Source of the DNA: CCY15215 sp039194995
Lineage (GTDB): Bacteria; Cyanobacteriota; Cyanobacteriia; Cyanobacteriales; Spirulinaceae
Direction: 5' to 3'
DNA: 18,030 nt
NCBI GenBank assembly: GCA_039194995.1
Contig: JBCCVR010000157.1
Location: 1 to 18,030 of the forward strand
The notes beneath the pieces are model-generated. The model did not search any database and had not been told where the DNA came from. It saw only the letters and a list, made by a program, of their open reading frames with translations. This document shows, in pieces, positions 8,113-14,841 of this stretch (its first letter is position 1; every line of letters starts with the position of its first letter). The translations under genes were made by a program, and so were the position numbers.

Positions 8113-8142
8113 AGGTTAAGATTGAGTTAAGAGAAGATTAAT
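8113..8142 (-). promoter_or_regulatory. Pho-box-like triple repeat (SphR-type operator)
   Basis: On the minus strand three 8-mers are separated by exactly 3 bp: ATTAATCT (8142-8135), CTTAACTC (8131-8124), CTTAACCT (8120-8113). The cyanobacterial Pho box is described as tandem PyTTAAPyPy(T/A) with 3-bp spacers. The third unit matches fully and the other two miss one base each. It lies about 89 bp upstream of the racemase start and 60 bp upstream of the 44-codon gene on the other strand. An OmpR/PhoB-family regulator gene is next door. Confidence 0.6.
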
Positions 8143-8201
8143 CAAACGATTCGAGTCAGAATCTTGCCGAGCTTCTCAACCTCATATTTTCAAGGAGAAC
8201 C

Positions 8202-8336
8202 ATGCAAACTCTTGCCAAACCTCCATTAATTGCTCATCCATCCCCAAAAAAACAAAGCGTTACCCCGAAACGACCTTTACAAGCAGTCTGGCTTAAAGAT
8301 TCTCGGACGGGACATCTCTATTGCCGATGGGTTTGA
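8202..8336 (+). CDS. small basic protein, 44 residues, unknown function
   Basis: An ATG at 8202 is preceded by a strong Shine-Dalgarno (AAGGAGA, 8192-8198) at good spacing, which is rare in this window. The product is 44 residues, starting MQTLAKPP and ending LKDSRTGHLYCRWV, with a Pro/Lys-rich first half and a compact C-terminal motif of the form W-x-K-D-x-x-T-G-x-L-x-C-x-W. From memory that tail resembles short cyanobacterial hypothetical proteins, but I cannot name a family. No membrane segment is visible. It occupies the otherwise empty interval between the racemase and the response regulator, and the Pho-box-like array lies 60 bp upstream. If transcribed from there it may be a phosphate-regulated small protein; that is inference. 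Confidence 0.6.
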   Translation: MQTLAKPPLIAHPSPKKQSVTPKRPLQAVWLKDSRTGHLYCRWV

Positions 8337-8368
8337 TGCCGAGATTTTAATTTTGAACTGAGGGAACT

Positions 8369-9118
8369 TTAACCAAAACGATAGCCAAATCCGCGAACGG
8401 TGACGATATATTGAGGCTTGCTGGGATCGGCTTCTAATTTTTCTCGCAGCCAGCGAATGTGAACATCTACAGTTTTCGTATCACCGAGAAAATCCAAACC
8501 CCAGACGCGATCGATTAACTGCTCTCGCGACCAGACTCGTCGGGGATAGCTCATAAATAATTCCAACAGGCGAAATTCTTTGGGAGAGAGAGAAATTTCT
8601 GTTTGGTTTACCGTGACGCGGCATTCTTCCGGAAAAAGCGTCACGTCTTTAAATTGTAAAACTGAGGGTTTGACCGCAGTGCTAAAACTTTGACGGCGTA
8701 ATAAAGCACGACAGCGAGCGACTAATTCTCTCATGCTAAAGGGTTTGGTTAGATAATCATCCGCACCGACTTCTAACCCCAAAACGCGATCGGTTTCGCT
8801 GACTTTAGCGCTGAGAATGAGAATGGGAATAGTATTGCCTTGATAGCGCAACAGACGACATAGATCCAAACCATTCACTTGTGGTAGCATCAAATCGAGA
8901 ACGATCAGAGCGAAAGAGGAATGAGAAGGAGATTCAGCCTCTTGCAATAAATTTAGTGCCGTCCGTCCATCGGTCGCCGTCACGACTTCATAACCTTGCT
9001 CTTTGAGAGCCAGTACGACCATTTCGCGAATGAGCTCCTCATCTTCTACCACCAGAACATAGGGTGGGTTTGATAGCTCTGGATTGGCGGCGTTGTTTTG
9101 TATATCTAGCGACAGCAT
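8369..9118 (-). CDS. OmpR/PhoB-family two-component response regulator
   Basis: This 249-residue DNA-binding regulator has a receiver domain (~20-140) with acidic pocket VVEDEEL (Glu25-Asp26), phospho-acceptor Asp75 in VLDLMLP, Ser103, and Lys125 in LTKPFS. A C-terminal winged-helix domain (~155-249) follows, with SPKEFRLLELF, VWSREQLIDRVWG, the recognition helix TKTVDVHIRWLREKLE, and the wing VRGFGYRFG. The domain type is certain. Which cyanobacterial orthologue it is (SphR, the phosphate regulator; NrrA, the nitrogen-responsive regulator of similar length; or another) I cannot settle, so no symbol is given. No histidine kinase is adjacent. An 18-residue extension precedes the receiver. The 134 bp shared with the divergent creatininase gene must hold both promoters. 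Confidence 0.93.
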   Translation of the reverse strand: MLSLDIQNNAANPELSNPPYVLVVEDEELIREMVVLALKEQGYEVVTATDGRTALNLLQEAESPSHSSFALIVLDLMLPQVNGLDLCRLLRYQGNTIPILILSAKVSETDRVLGLEVGADDYLTKPFSMRELVARCRALLRRQSFSTAVKPSVLQFKDVTLFPEECRVTVNQTEISLSPKEFRLLELFMSYPRRVWSREQLIDRVWGLDFLGDTKTVDVHIRWLREKLEADPSKPQYIVTVRGFGYRFG

Positions 9119-9170
9119 AAAATAAAAAAATATGTGCTTCTATGCAACATATACACTATAGCGGCAAAGG

Positions 9171-9198
9171 TTGAAGTTTTTAGCGGAAAGAATTTAAT
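9171..9198 (+). promoter_or_regulatory. possible promoter for creatininase-family gene
   Basis: TTGAAG (9171-9176) and TTTAAT (9193-9198) are separated by 16 bp, about 50 bp upstream of the ATG at 9252. This is a plausible sigma-70-type match in AT-rich DNA and no more than that. Confidence 0.3.
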
Positions 9199-9251
9199 TT
9201 TTTTGCCCTTTATTCAGCCTGTTTTTTTCTCGATCCACAAATAAATTTAAT

Positions 9252-9995
9252 ATGCTTTTACATCTAAGAACTTGGCCGGAAGTTGAAGAGTATCTCACGC
9301 GATCGCAAGGCATTATTTTTCCCATTGGTTCGACGGAACAACACGGACCCACGGGATTAATCGGTACCGATGCCATTTGCGCCGAAGCGATCGCCAAAGG
9401 AGTGGGAGAAGCAACAGGCGCGCTGGTGGCACCGACGATTAACGTGGGGATGGCATTACACCATACGGGCTTTCCGGGATCCATCAGCCTGCGTCCGAGT
9501 ACCCTGATCCAAGTCATTAACGATTATGTCACCTGTTTGACGCGATATGGTTTTACTCATTTCTTTTTTCTCAACGGTCACGGGGGGAATATTTCCACCC
9601 TCAAAGCCGCTTTTTCTGAAACCTATTATCATTTAGCCAATTTGAATATTGCCAATTGCGATCGCGTGCGCTGTCGGGTGGGGAATTGGTTTATGTGCGG
9701 TTCGGTCTACAGACTGGCGAAGGAACTCTACGGCAAAGAAGAAGGCTCCCATGCAACGCCTAGCGAAGTCGCTCTCACTCAATATGTCTACCCCGATGCC
9801 ATCAAAACCGCCCCCTTATCTCCCGAGGTCGCTTCGGGTCATGGTATTTATAGCGCCGCAGACTTTCGCCGCGCCTATCCTGACGGACGTATGGGGTCAA
9901 ACCCCGCTTTGGCAACGCCGGAACATGGCCAGCAGCTTTATGAACTAGCCGTCAAGGAATTAGGCGATCGCTATTTAGAATTCCTCAAATCGTAA
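9252..9995 (+). CDS. creatininase family amidohydrolase
   Basis: This 247-residue protein is of the creatininase/MftE metallohydrolase family, which cleaves cyclic amides, formamides or N-terminal peptide bonds with a two-metal centre. The metal-binding pattern is complete: PIGSTEQHG (Glu29, His31), GTD (Asp40), FFLNGHGGN (His110) and EEGSHA (Glu164, His167). Length fits the family (~240-260). The ATG at 9252 places the family's N-terminal strand correctly, though no Shine-Dalgarno is seen. Cyanobacteria are not expected to use creatinine, so the true substrate is unknown and the label is by family. The gene runs toward the SPOR-protein gene, with a heptanucleotide repeat between the two. Confidence 0.92.
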   Translation: MLLHLRTWPEVEEYLTRSQGIIFPIGSTEQHGPTGLIGTDAICAEAIAKGVGEATGALVAPTINVGMALHHTGFPGSISLRPSTLIQVINDYVTCLTRYGFTHFFFLNGHGGNISTLKAAFSETYYHLANLNIANCDRVRCRVGNWFMCGSVYRLAKELYGKEEGSHATPSEVALTQYVYPDAIKTAPLSPEVASGHGIYSAADFRRAYPDGRMGSNPALATPEHGQQLYELAVKELGDRYLEFLKS

Positions 9996-9998
9996 AAA

Positions 9999-10026
9999 TT
10001 GGTTATTGGTTATTAGTTATTGGTTG
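9999..10026. repeat. heptanucleotide tandem repeat (TTGGTTA type, 4 units)
   Basis: Four units in exact phase: TTGGTTA (9999-10005), TTGGTTA (10006-10012), TTAGTTA (10013-10019), TTGGTTG (10020-10026). It fills most of the 53-bp convergent gap and resembles cyanobacterial STRR elements. Confidence 0.8.
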
Positions 10027-10048
10027 TTGGGCTTCTCATTCTCAATGC

Positions 10049-11275
10049 TTACTCTCTGCGGTAAATTGTTGCTTTAATTCCTTGTTTATCAAGGCGTGTT
10101 ACGAGAATGTTCGCATCTTGTTCCCGTGAAAATGCGCCCATCTGAATTTGCGCCCCCTGGGGGAAATTACGGACGTAGGATTCGGGAACGATCGCCCGCG
10201 CTTGCTGGAGAGAAACAGAGCCAGCATAATCGACGACCACATAATAAAAGCGATCGCCCCGGCCTGGAGCCGCAGGTGCGCTTTCCAAAACTGGATCGGC
10301 TTCTTGCGGGGGAGTGGGTGTGGCTTCGGGGGTAGGTGTCGGAGAAGGCGCGACAGCAGGTGGGACAGGGGGTTGCTCTGATGCAGAAGGAGCGGACTGA
10401 GACAGATTGGGGGATAAGAGTGCAGTCGTCAGATCGGAGCCGGTTTGAGGGGGTGAAGGCGTTGCGGGCGTTGGCGAAGTGTCAATATTAGGGGTCGGCA
10501 AGGTTGGGGATGCTGCGGGACTGGGACTGGTTTCTACCGTACTGAGGGAATCTGGATTGACGGGGGCAAATTCATCGGTTGCCAAATTCGGTCCGGTGAG
10601 GTTCAGGGGGGCGGAGGGAGCGGGATTGACGGGAGAGGCTTCGGGGGTTGCGGGACTGCTTGCCGTTTCCGAGGTATCGTTATTCTCTTCTCTTCCAGCC
10701 AAGCGCGCCAGTAGATCGGGATAGAGCAATGTTGTCCCTAATAAGGCGATCGCCACCGTCAAAATTAGGGCGGATCCCACGCCCAACGGCGTTAAAAAGC
10801 GATTGGTAACTTCTTTCTTTTCTTCGATGGGTTGTTTTTCTTCAGCCGCCGCAACATTACGTAGGAGTTCTTCGGAAGACGCTAAATATTCTTGCGGTGC
10901 TTCGGTTGCCTCTCCTGCCTTTCCTTCTGAAGCCGGGGATTTTTCTGAAGTCGATTCCCGCGTAAAATCGGCAATTTGATTATCAATGGCGGGTTTTGCG
11001 GCTTGTTCGGTGGTTTGCGCTGTAGCGTCTTTACCTTGTCCGGCCTTGCCCGCGCCCCGATTCAGAAATGGCAGCATGGCAATTCCGGGAAGCGGGGGTT
11101 GAGAATAGGTCACCTGTGGATTGGCGCGATCTTGGTGGGGTTGTTGCTGCGATCGCGCTTTTCGATAGCGTGATAATTCATCTTCAACTCGCACGTCCAG
11201 ACATCCCAATGCTTCTTCTAACAAGGGATTTAAGGGAGCGATCGTCGAAGTTTTAGCCGTTGGATCTTGACTCAT
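10049..11275 (-). CDS. SPOR-domain membrane protein
   Basis: With the start at 11275 (MSQDPTAK) the protein is 408 residues. It opens with an amphipathic segment LNPLLEEALGCLDVRVEDEL typical of cyanobacterial SPOR proteins. A polar cytoplasmic stretch, one transmembrane helix (PLGVGSALILTVAIALLGTT), a long Pro/Ser/Thr/Ala-rich periplasmic linker and a C-terminal SPOR fold follow (FYYVVVDYAG ... QIQMGAFSREQDANILVTRL ... IKATIYR). SPOR domains bind denuded septal peptidoglycan, so a cell-division or envelope role is likely. The frame stays open upstream to 11479, with a second ATG at 11311 that has GAGG just before it, so 12 extra residues are possible. I prefer 11275 because the conserved segment follows it directly. 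Confidence 0.85.
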   Translation of the reverse strand: MSQDPTAKTSTIAPLNPLLEEALGCLDVRVEDELSRYRKARSQQQPHQDRANPQVTYSQPPLPGIAMLPFLNRGAGKAGQGKDATAQTTEQAAKPAIDNQIADFTRESTSEKSPASEGKAGEATEAPQEYLASSEELLRNVAAAEEKQPIEEKKEVTNRFLTPLGVGSALILTVAIALLGTTLLYPDLLARLAGREENNDTSETASSPATPEASPVNPAPSAPLNLTGPNLATDEFAPVNPDSLSTVETSPSPAASPTLPTPNIDTSPTPATPSPPQTGSDLTTALLSPNLSQSAPSASEQPPVPPAVAPSPTPTPEATPTPPQEADPVLESAPAAPGRGDRFYYVVVDYAGSVSLQQARAIVPESYVRNFPQGAQIQMGAFSREQDANILVTRLDKQGIKATIYRRE

Positions 11276-11790
11276 AAGGCATTCTCGCATGGGTTGCGGA
11301 TTTTCACCCATATCATACCTCGCCCTCTTGCTATTTTTTTCGATTGGAAAAATAAAGCATTGACAGACTCGAGGGCGATCTCTTCTTACGGTGAAGAGCA
11401 ATTGCTTCCCATTGTTAAGAATACTGAGAGACACCGATGAAGGAGTTTTGCCAAATTTCAGCGATTTTGCGGATAGCACGGTTTGCTAAAACACACCGTG
11501 AAGAAAATATAAAAAAAACGATCTAACCCTGACTCGCGCGGTATTCTGGCATTAATGCTTGAGACCGAGTTCTGCAAACAAGGGGCTTTAACATGGTTTT
11601 TTACTTGATCCCCAATAGTTTTTGTTCAACGCTACTCCGGTTTTAGTAACCAAAGTTCACATTACTTTGCTAGGACGTGCAAAATATGTATCTATTTATT
11701 ACATAATGATGCGCCCGTTCGGAAAGCGAACCACAATAGAAAAGTATAAAGCCTTGATAAATCCCTTTTTAAATACTCCGAATAATCCCC
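11276..11790. other. long intergenic interval between SPOR gene and Cys-rich gene
   Basis: This divergent spacer of about 500 bp holds one clear structure, the hairpin at 11477-11500. The minus frame is open from 11479, but codon content upstream of 11311 looks non-coding. I see no RNA gene, recognisable operator or further small gene. Promoters for both flanking genes must lie here. Confidence 0.5.
11477..11500. other. inverted repeat / hairpin upstream of SPOR gene
   Basis: CACGGTTTG (11477-11485) pairs with CACACCGTG (11492-11500) over nine positions with one mismatch and a 6-nt loop. It lies ~200 bp upstream of the SPOR start. No T-run follows on either strand, so it is more likely an operator or leader structure than a terminator. 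Confidence 0.4.
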
Positions 11791-12078
11791 ATGAATACTG
11801 AAAAACTTTTTACATCTACCTGTCGCTGCTGTACTTTTTATTCTCCAGAAGGAAGAAGGGGAGGGGTCTGCCAACAATTGGGCGTTCCGGTTAAAGGATG
11901 TTGGAAAGCCTGTTCCCTCGCCGCCCATCCCTTCGCTCGTTCATCTTGGCAAGATTGGGAAGCAGAAATCGTACACCTCGAACATTCCCTTAGTTTGAGT
12001 TGCTCGGAGGAAAGCAACGAGATTGTGGCAAAACCCACCCAAGCGATCGCGCCTCAAACTCAAGCTCAAACCGCTTAA
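11791..12078 (+). CDS. short Cys-rich conserved cyanobacterial protein
   Basis: This 95-residue protein of unknown function has a compact Cys-rich core: CRCCTFYSPEGRRGGVCQQL, then PVKGCWKACSLAAHPF, with cysteines at 11, 13, 14, 27, 37 and 41. A more variable acidic middle and a Gln/Ala/Thr-rich tail follow. From memory this core recurs in small proteins across cyanobacteria, but I know of no assigned function. The cysteine spacing suggests a structural metal site or a disulfide-stabilised knuckle. There is no signal peptide or membrane segment, so it is probably cytoplasmic. The ATG at 11791 is the only start that keeps the core whole. It converges on menB with 42 bp between. Confidence 0.75.
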   Translation: MNTEKLFTSTCRCCTFYSPEGRRGGVCQQLGVPVKGCWKACSLAAHPFARSSWQDWEAEIVHLEHSLSLSCSEESNEIVAKPTQAIAPQTQAQTA

Positions 12079-12087
12079 AAGCGTTTT
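12072..12087 (+). terminator. weak hairpin at convergent gene ends
   Basis: CGCT-TAAA-AGCG followed by TTTT spans the stop codon of the Cys-rich gene. The stem is only 4-5 bp, so any termination would be weak. It reads as a hairpin in both directions and faces menB. Confidence 0.35.
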
Positions 12088-12120
12088 AGCTGTTTATTTC
12101 ATTGATAATTACTCATTGAA

Positions 12121-12954
12121 TTAGGGTCGCCACGGATATTGGCGAAAATTAGGCTTGCGTTTTTCGAGAAATGCCTGTTTGCCTTCGCTTCCTTCTTCGG
12201 TCATGTAGTAGAGCATCGTGGCATTACCCGCAAGTTCTTGCAGTCCGGCTTGTCCGTCGCAGTCGGCGTTAAATGCAGCTTTGAGACAGCGAATCGCGAT
12301 CGGGCTTTTTTCGAGAATTTCTCGCGCCCAGTTTATGCCTTCGGTTTCTAATTGGTCTACGGGGACGACACAATTCACTAAACCCATATCCAAGGCTTCT
12401 CGCGCGCTATATTGACGACATAAAAACCAAATTTCGCGAGCTTTTTTCTGGCCGACAATGCGAGCGAGATAAGATGCCCCAAAACCGCCATCAAAACTGC
12501 CGACTTTAGGGCCGGTTTGTCCAAAAATGGCGTTATCGGCGGCAATGGTCAGATCGCAAATTAAGTGCAGGACGTGACCCCCACCGATCGCATATCCGGC
12601 AACTAGGGCGATCGAAACTTTGGGGAGAGAACGAATCAAGCGTTGTAAATCTAAAACATTTAAGCGCGGAATACCCGTCTCATCAACATATCCAGCTTCT
12701 CCCCGGACACTTTGATCGCCCCCGGAACAAAACGCATATTTCCCATCGGTGTGGGGTCCGGCACCGGTTAGCAAGACAACCCCAATGCGATCGTCTTCTC
12801 GCGCATCGCAAAATGCGTCGTAGAGTTCAAAAACGGTTTTTGGGCGGAAAGCATTACGTTTGTGAGGGCGGGCGATCGTGATTTTAGCAATTCCATCAAA
12901 TTTATGATAAAGAATATCTTCGTAGGTTTTGACAACTTGCCATTCAACTGTCAT
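12121..12954 (-). CDS. menB: 1,4-dihydroxy-2-naphthoyl-CoA synthase
   Basis: MenB closes the second ring of the naphthoquinone, converting O-succinylbenzoyl-CoA to dihydroxynaphthoyl-CoA on the way to phylloquinone, the photosystem I cofactor. The 277-residue protein has the crotonase fold: FCSGGDQ (79-81), the oxyanion-hole segment AGYAIGGGHVLHL, GQTGPKVGSFDGGFGASY and AREIWFLCRQY, ending RKPNFRQYPWRP. Gly156 is kept at the position where E. coli MenB binds bicarbonate in place of a catalytic Asp, so this is the bicarbonate-dependent type. The ATG at 12954 gives the usual N terminus, with AAGGA about 10 nt upstream. It stands alone here, without other men genes. Confidence 0.97.
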   Translation of the reverse strand: MTVEWQVVKTYEDILYHKFDGIAKITIARPHKRNAFRPKTVFELYDAFCDAREDDRIGVVLLTGAGPHTDGKYAFCSGGDQSVRGEAGYVDETGIPRLNVLDLQRLIRSLPKVSIALVAGYAIGGGHVLHLICDLTIAADNAIFGQTGPKVGSFDGGFGASYLARIVGQKKAREIWFLCRQYSAREALDMGLVNCVVPVDQLETEGINWAREILEKSPIAIRCLKAAFNADCDGQAGLQELAGNATMLYYMTEEGSEGKQAFLEKRKPNFRQYPWRP

Positions 12955-13322
12955 TAATTTGCATCCTTATTTCAAGTTCTGTTCTAGAATACAGCCCGGA
13001 GATTTATTCTATTAGCTTCACGAACAAGGAAAAATTTAAAATGCCGATCTGCTTGTGTTTGAGAATTGTCCAAAGTGCGATCGCGCGATTTTTCCCGACT
13101 TTTCGCGATCGCCACACCTCCCGCTTCTTCTCCGAAGTCACTCAAGCTCTTTCAAAACAAGGCTTTTAGTCGTTCTTTCTAAAATACTTGACCGAACGTT
13201 CCAAAATTGTTAGAGTAGATTAAAGAAAGCAACGCACGAATCATTAGCTTGCGATCGCGTTCTTTTTTTGACCAATTCTGGAACGAACATTCAAAAATTA
13301 ATCGAATTAAAGGAGAAACACG
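12955..13322. promoter_or_regulatory. divergent regulatory interval menB / peroxiredoxin, with GAACRTTC direct repeats
   Basis: This 368-bp spacer holds the promoters of both flanking genes. Two near-identical 15-mers stand 91 bp apart: GAACGTTCCAAAATT (13194-13208) and GAACATTCAAAAATT (13285-13299), matching at 13 of 15 positions. Each begins with a (near-)palindromic 8-mer. A strong AAAGGAG lies just before the peroxiredoxin ATG. I see no RNA gene. A 42-codon frame at 13041 was considered and set aside. Confidence 0.45.
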
Positions 13323-13979
13323 ATGAGCCTGACCCAAGATCTTGCCGACTTACTCGCACAAAATCGCACCAAACAGCCCGAAGACGTGAAAGCAATTATG
13401 GCAAAAACCGATCGCGATCTAGCCGAATCTGGAATTGTCGATCGCGCATTGAAAGAAGGAGACACCGCACCTGATTTCAGCTTGCCGAATGTTAAAAATC
13501 AATTCGTAACCCTACAAGATTTATTAAAACAAGGCGCGATCGTTCTTTCGTTTTATCGGGGCGGCTGGTGTCCTTATTGCAATATGGAATTGCGCGGTTT
13601 GCAAAAGGCTTTGCCGGAAATTCAAGCCCTCGGTGCAACTTTAGTGGCAGTGTCTCCAGAAACCCCCGATAATTCCCTCTCGACGGCAGAAAAAAATGAA
13701 TTAACCTTTGAAGTTCTTAGCGATGAAGGCAATAAAATTGCTCGTGAATTTGGTTTGGTCTTCACCGTTCCAGAAGAATTGCGTCCTGTTTACGAAGGGT
13801 TTGGGATCGATCTTCCTGCCCATAATGGCGATACGACCTTTGAATTACCGATTCCTGCAACCTACGTTATCGGATCGGACGGACAAATTATCCATGCTTT
13901 TGTCAACACGGATTATACCAAACGTCTCGATCCCGAAGTAATTATCGCCGCATTGAAAAAAATTGCAGTTGCAGTTTGA
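13323..13979 (+). CDS. peroxiredoxin-like (AhpC/TSA) family protein
   Basis: This 218-residue thioredoxin-fold peroxidase belongs to the peroxiredoxin-like group that carries a CxxC at the active site: SFYRGGWCPYC with Cys83 and Cys86. A helical N-terminal extension (1-45) precedes GDTAPDFSLP, the usual start of the fold. LVAVSPETPDNS and the C-terminal strands LPIPATYVIGSDGQIIHAF follow. It probably reduces hydroperoxides using electrons from thioredoxin, and a thioredoxin gene follows 78 bp downstream. The start is firm: ATG at 13323 with AAAGGAG (13310-13316) at optimal spacing. Expression may respond to oxidative stress through the repeats at 13194 and 13285; that is inference. Confidence 0.92.
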   Translation: MSLTQDLADLLAQNRTKQPEDVKAIMAKTDRDLAESGIVDRALKEGDTAPDFSLPNVKNQFVTLQDLLKQGAIVLSFYRGGWCPYCNMELRGLQKALPEIQALGATLVAVSPETPDNSLSTAEKNELTFEVLSDEGNKIAREFGLVFTVPEELRPVYEGFGIDLPAHNGDTTFELPIPATYVIGSDGQIIHAFVNTDYTKRLDPEVIIAALKKIAVAV

Positions 13980-13995
13980 GAAAAAGTAATTCGAT

Positions 13996-14024
13996 CCCCC
14001 CTAACCTCTCTTAATCAGGGGGGG
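13996..14024. repeat. GC-rich hairpin between peroxiredoxin and thioredoxin genes
   Basis: CCCCCCT (13996-14002) pairs with AGGGGGG (14017-14023) around a 14-nt loop. There is no following T-run, so it would sit inside a two-gene message and could stabilise the upstream cistron or act as an attenuator. Such C-run/G-run hairpins are common interspersed elements in cyanobacteria. Confidence 0.6.
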
Positions 14025-14057
14025 AAGATTCAACAACAAAACAAGGAGTATAGAAAA

Positions 14058-14414
14058 GTGTCCGATAATATCAAACCCATTACTTTAAACGAAGAAAATT
14101 TTGCGCAAGAAGTTTTAGCCAGCGATCGCCCTGTCGTCGTCGATTTTTTTGCCGTGTGGTGCGGTCCTTGTCGCGTCATGAACCCGATTATCGCGGAAGT
14201 AGCGGCAGAATTAGAGGGAATTGCCAAAGTAGCTAAATTAGATGTGGATGTTGCCCCCGAAATCGCCAGCCAATACGCAGTACAAGCCGTTCCGACCCTT
14301 ATTTTCTTCCATCGCGGTAGAGTGGTTCGACAAATTCCGGGTTTAGCTTCCAAACAGACCATCCTCGACCAAATTAGAGAATTAGTTGGAGAAGAGGACG
14401 CGATCGCCGCTTAA
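14058..14414 (+). CDS. thioredoxin
   Basis: This is a complete 118-residue thioredoxin: VVVDFFAVWCGPCRVM with the redox pair Cys35/Cys38, Asp29 at the buried acid position, KLDVDVAPEIASQYAVQAVPTL with cis-Pro79, and the closing helix. It is a dithiol reductant for peroxiredoxins and other targets in the cytoplasm. The start is a GTG at 14058, supported by AAGGAG (14043-14048) about 9 nt upstream; the next Met is beyond the active site. It probably forms an operon with the preceding peroxiredoxin. The tail GEEDAIAA is slightly extended relative to E. coli TrxA (109 residues). Which cyanobacterial thioredoxin class it belongs to is not settled here. Confidence 0.95.
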   Translation: MSDNIKPITLNEENFAQEVLASDRPVVVDFFAVWCGPCRVMNPIIAEVAAELEGIAKVAKLDVDVAPEIASQYAVQAVPTLIFFHRGRVVRQIPGLASKQTILDQIRELVGEEDAIAA

Positions 14415-14422
14415 TTCTCATT

Positions 14423-14470
14423 CCCCAAATCGTGCGGCTGTCGAATCCCTTTCACAGTCAGCACTTGGGG
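14423..14470 (+). terminator. terminator-like hairpin after thioredoxin
   Basis: CCCCAA (14423-14428) pairs with TTGGGG (14465-14470). The stem continues inward as GTGC/GCAC and CTGT/ACAG with small internal bulges, followed by CTTTAT. The stem is long and imperfect and the T-run poor, but position and orientation fit the end of the peroxiredoxin-thioredoxin unit. Confidence 0.5.
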
Positions 14471-14530
14471 CTTTATCAGTACAGTATTGCCAGAGAAAAT
14501 ATTTTTATCTTCCCTATTTTCTCTAGACTA

Positions 14531-14539
14531 TGCTATACT
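14531..14539 (+). promoter_or_regulatory. extended -10 promoter of tRNA-Pro
   Basis: TGCTATACT is an extended -10 element (TGn plus TATACT, 14534-14539) ending 21 bp before the tRNA. No convincing -35 is seen, which an extended -10 can tolerate. Confidence 0.55.
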
Positions 14540-14559
14540 AGGTAACTGCGAAAGCAATT

Positions 14560-14633
14560 CGGGGCGTAGCGCAGCTTGGTAGCGCACCACTTTGGGGTAG
14601 TGGGGGTCGTGGGTTCAAATCCCGCCGCTCCGA
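14560..14633 (+). tRNA. tRNA-Pro (anticodon GGG)
   Basis: A full cloverleaf folds by eye. The acceptor CGGGGCG pairs with CGCTCCG (one G-U), the D stem is GCGC/GCGC with GG in the loop, the anticodon stem is CCACT/AGTGG around TTGGGGT, and the T arm is GTGGG-TTCAAAT-CCCGC with a TTCAA core. The loop reads U32 U33 GGG G37 U38, so the anticodon is GGG (proline CCC/CCU) with the G37 typical of tRNA-Pro. Discriminator base A at 14633. CCA is not encoded. Confidence 0.96.
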
Positions 14634-14841
14634 TTTTAAATAAAATTTAGCAAATCAACCCTTTCAGGGAATGAGTTAATACGGAACGCCGGAAAATTAA
14701 AGCGATCGCACAGAACTGCGATCGCGTTAACACTGTTAAAGATGCGATCGTTTAGACATTTTCATCATCGACGGCAAAATGTACGAGGGCGCGTTTTTTG
14801 ACGGTGAAGAGGAGGATATAGAGACAAGGCATGCTTTGTCT
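14634..14841. other. intergenic interval tRNA-Pro / CHAT gene
   Basis: No gene is seen. It contains a small CCCT-TTC-AGGG hairpin near 14660 and a HIP1 hairpin at 14702-14725, where GCGATCGCA and TGCGATCGC are exact reverse complements around a 6-nt loop. It ends in the palindromic repeat at the CHAT gene's stop. Confidence 0.5.

Noticed and set aside
11276..11479. N-terminal extension of the SPOR protein to 11479
   Set aside because: The added residues look non-coding, and conserved SPOR-protein sequence begins right after the ATG at 11275; only the short extension to 11311 remains possible.
11692..11928. 78-codon minus-strand frame opposite the Cys-rich gene
   Set aside because: It overlaps the conserved Cys-rich coding region antisense and shows no family signature.
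13041..13169. 42-codon plus-strand frame (MPICLCLRIVQ...) upstream of the peroxiredoxin gene
   Set aside because: It has a loose AAGGA 14 nt upstream, but HIP1 sequences dominate its codons, no motif is recognisable, and it lies across the likely promoter region.
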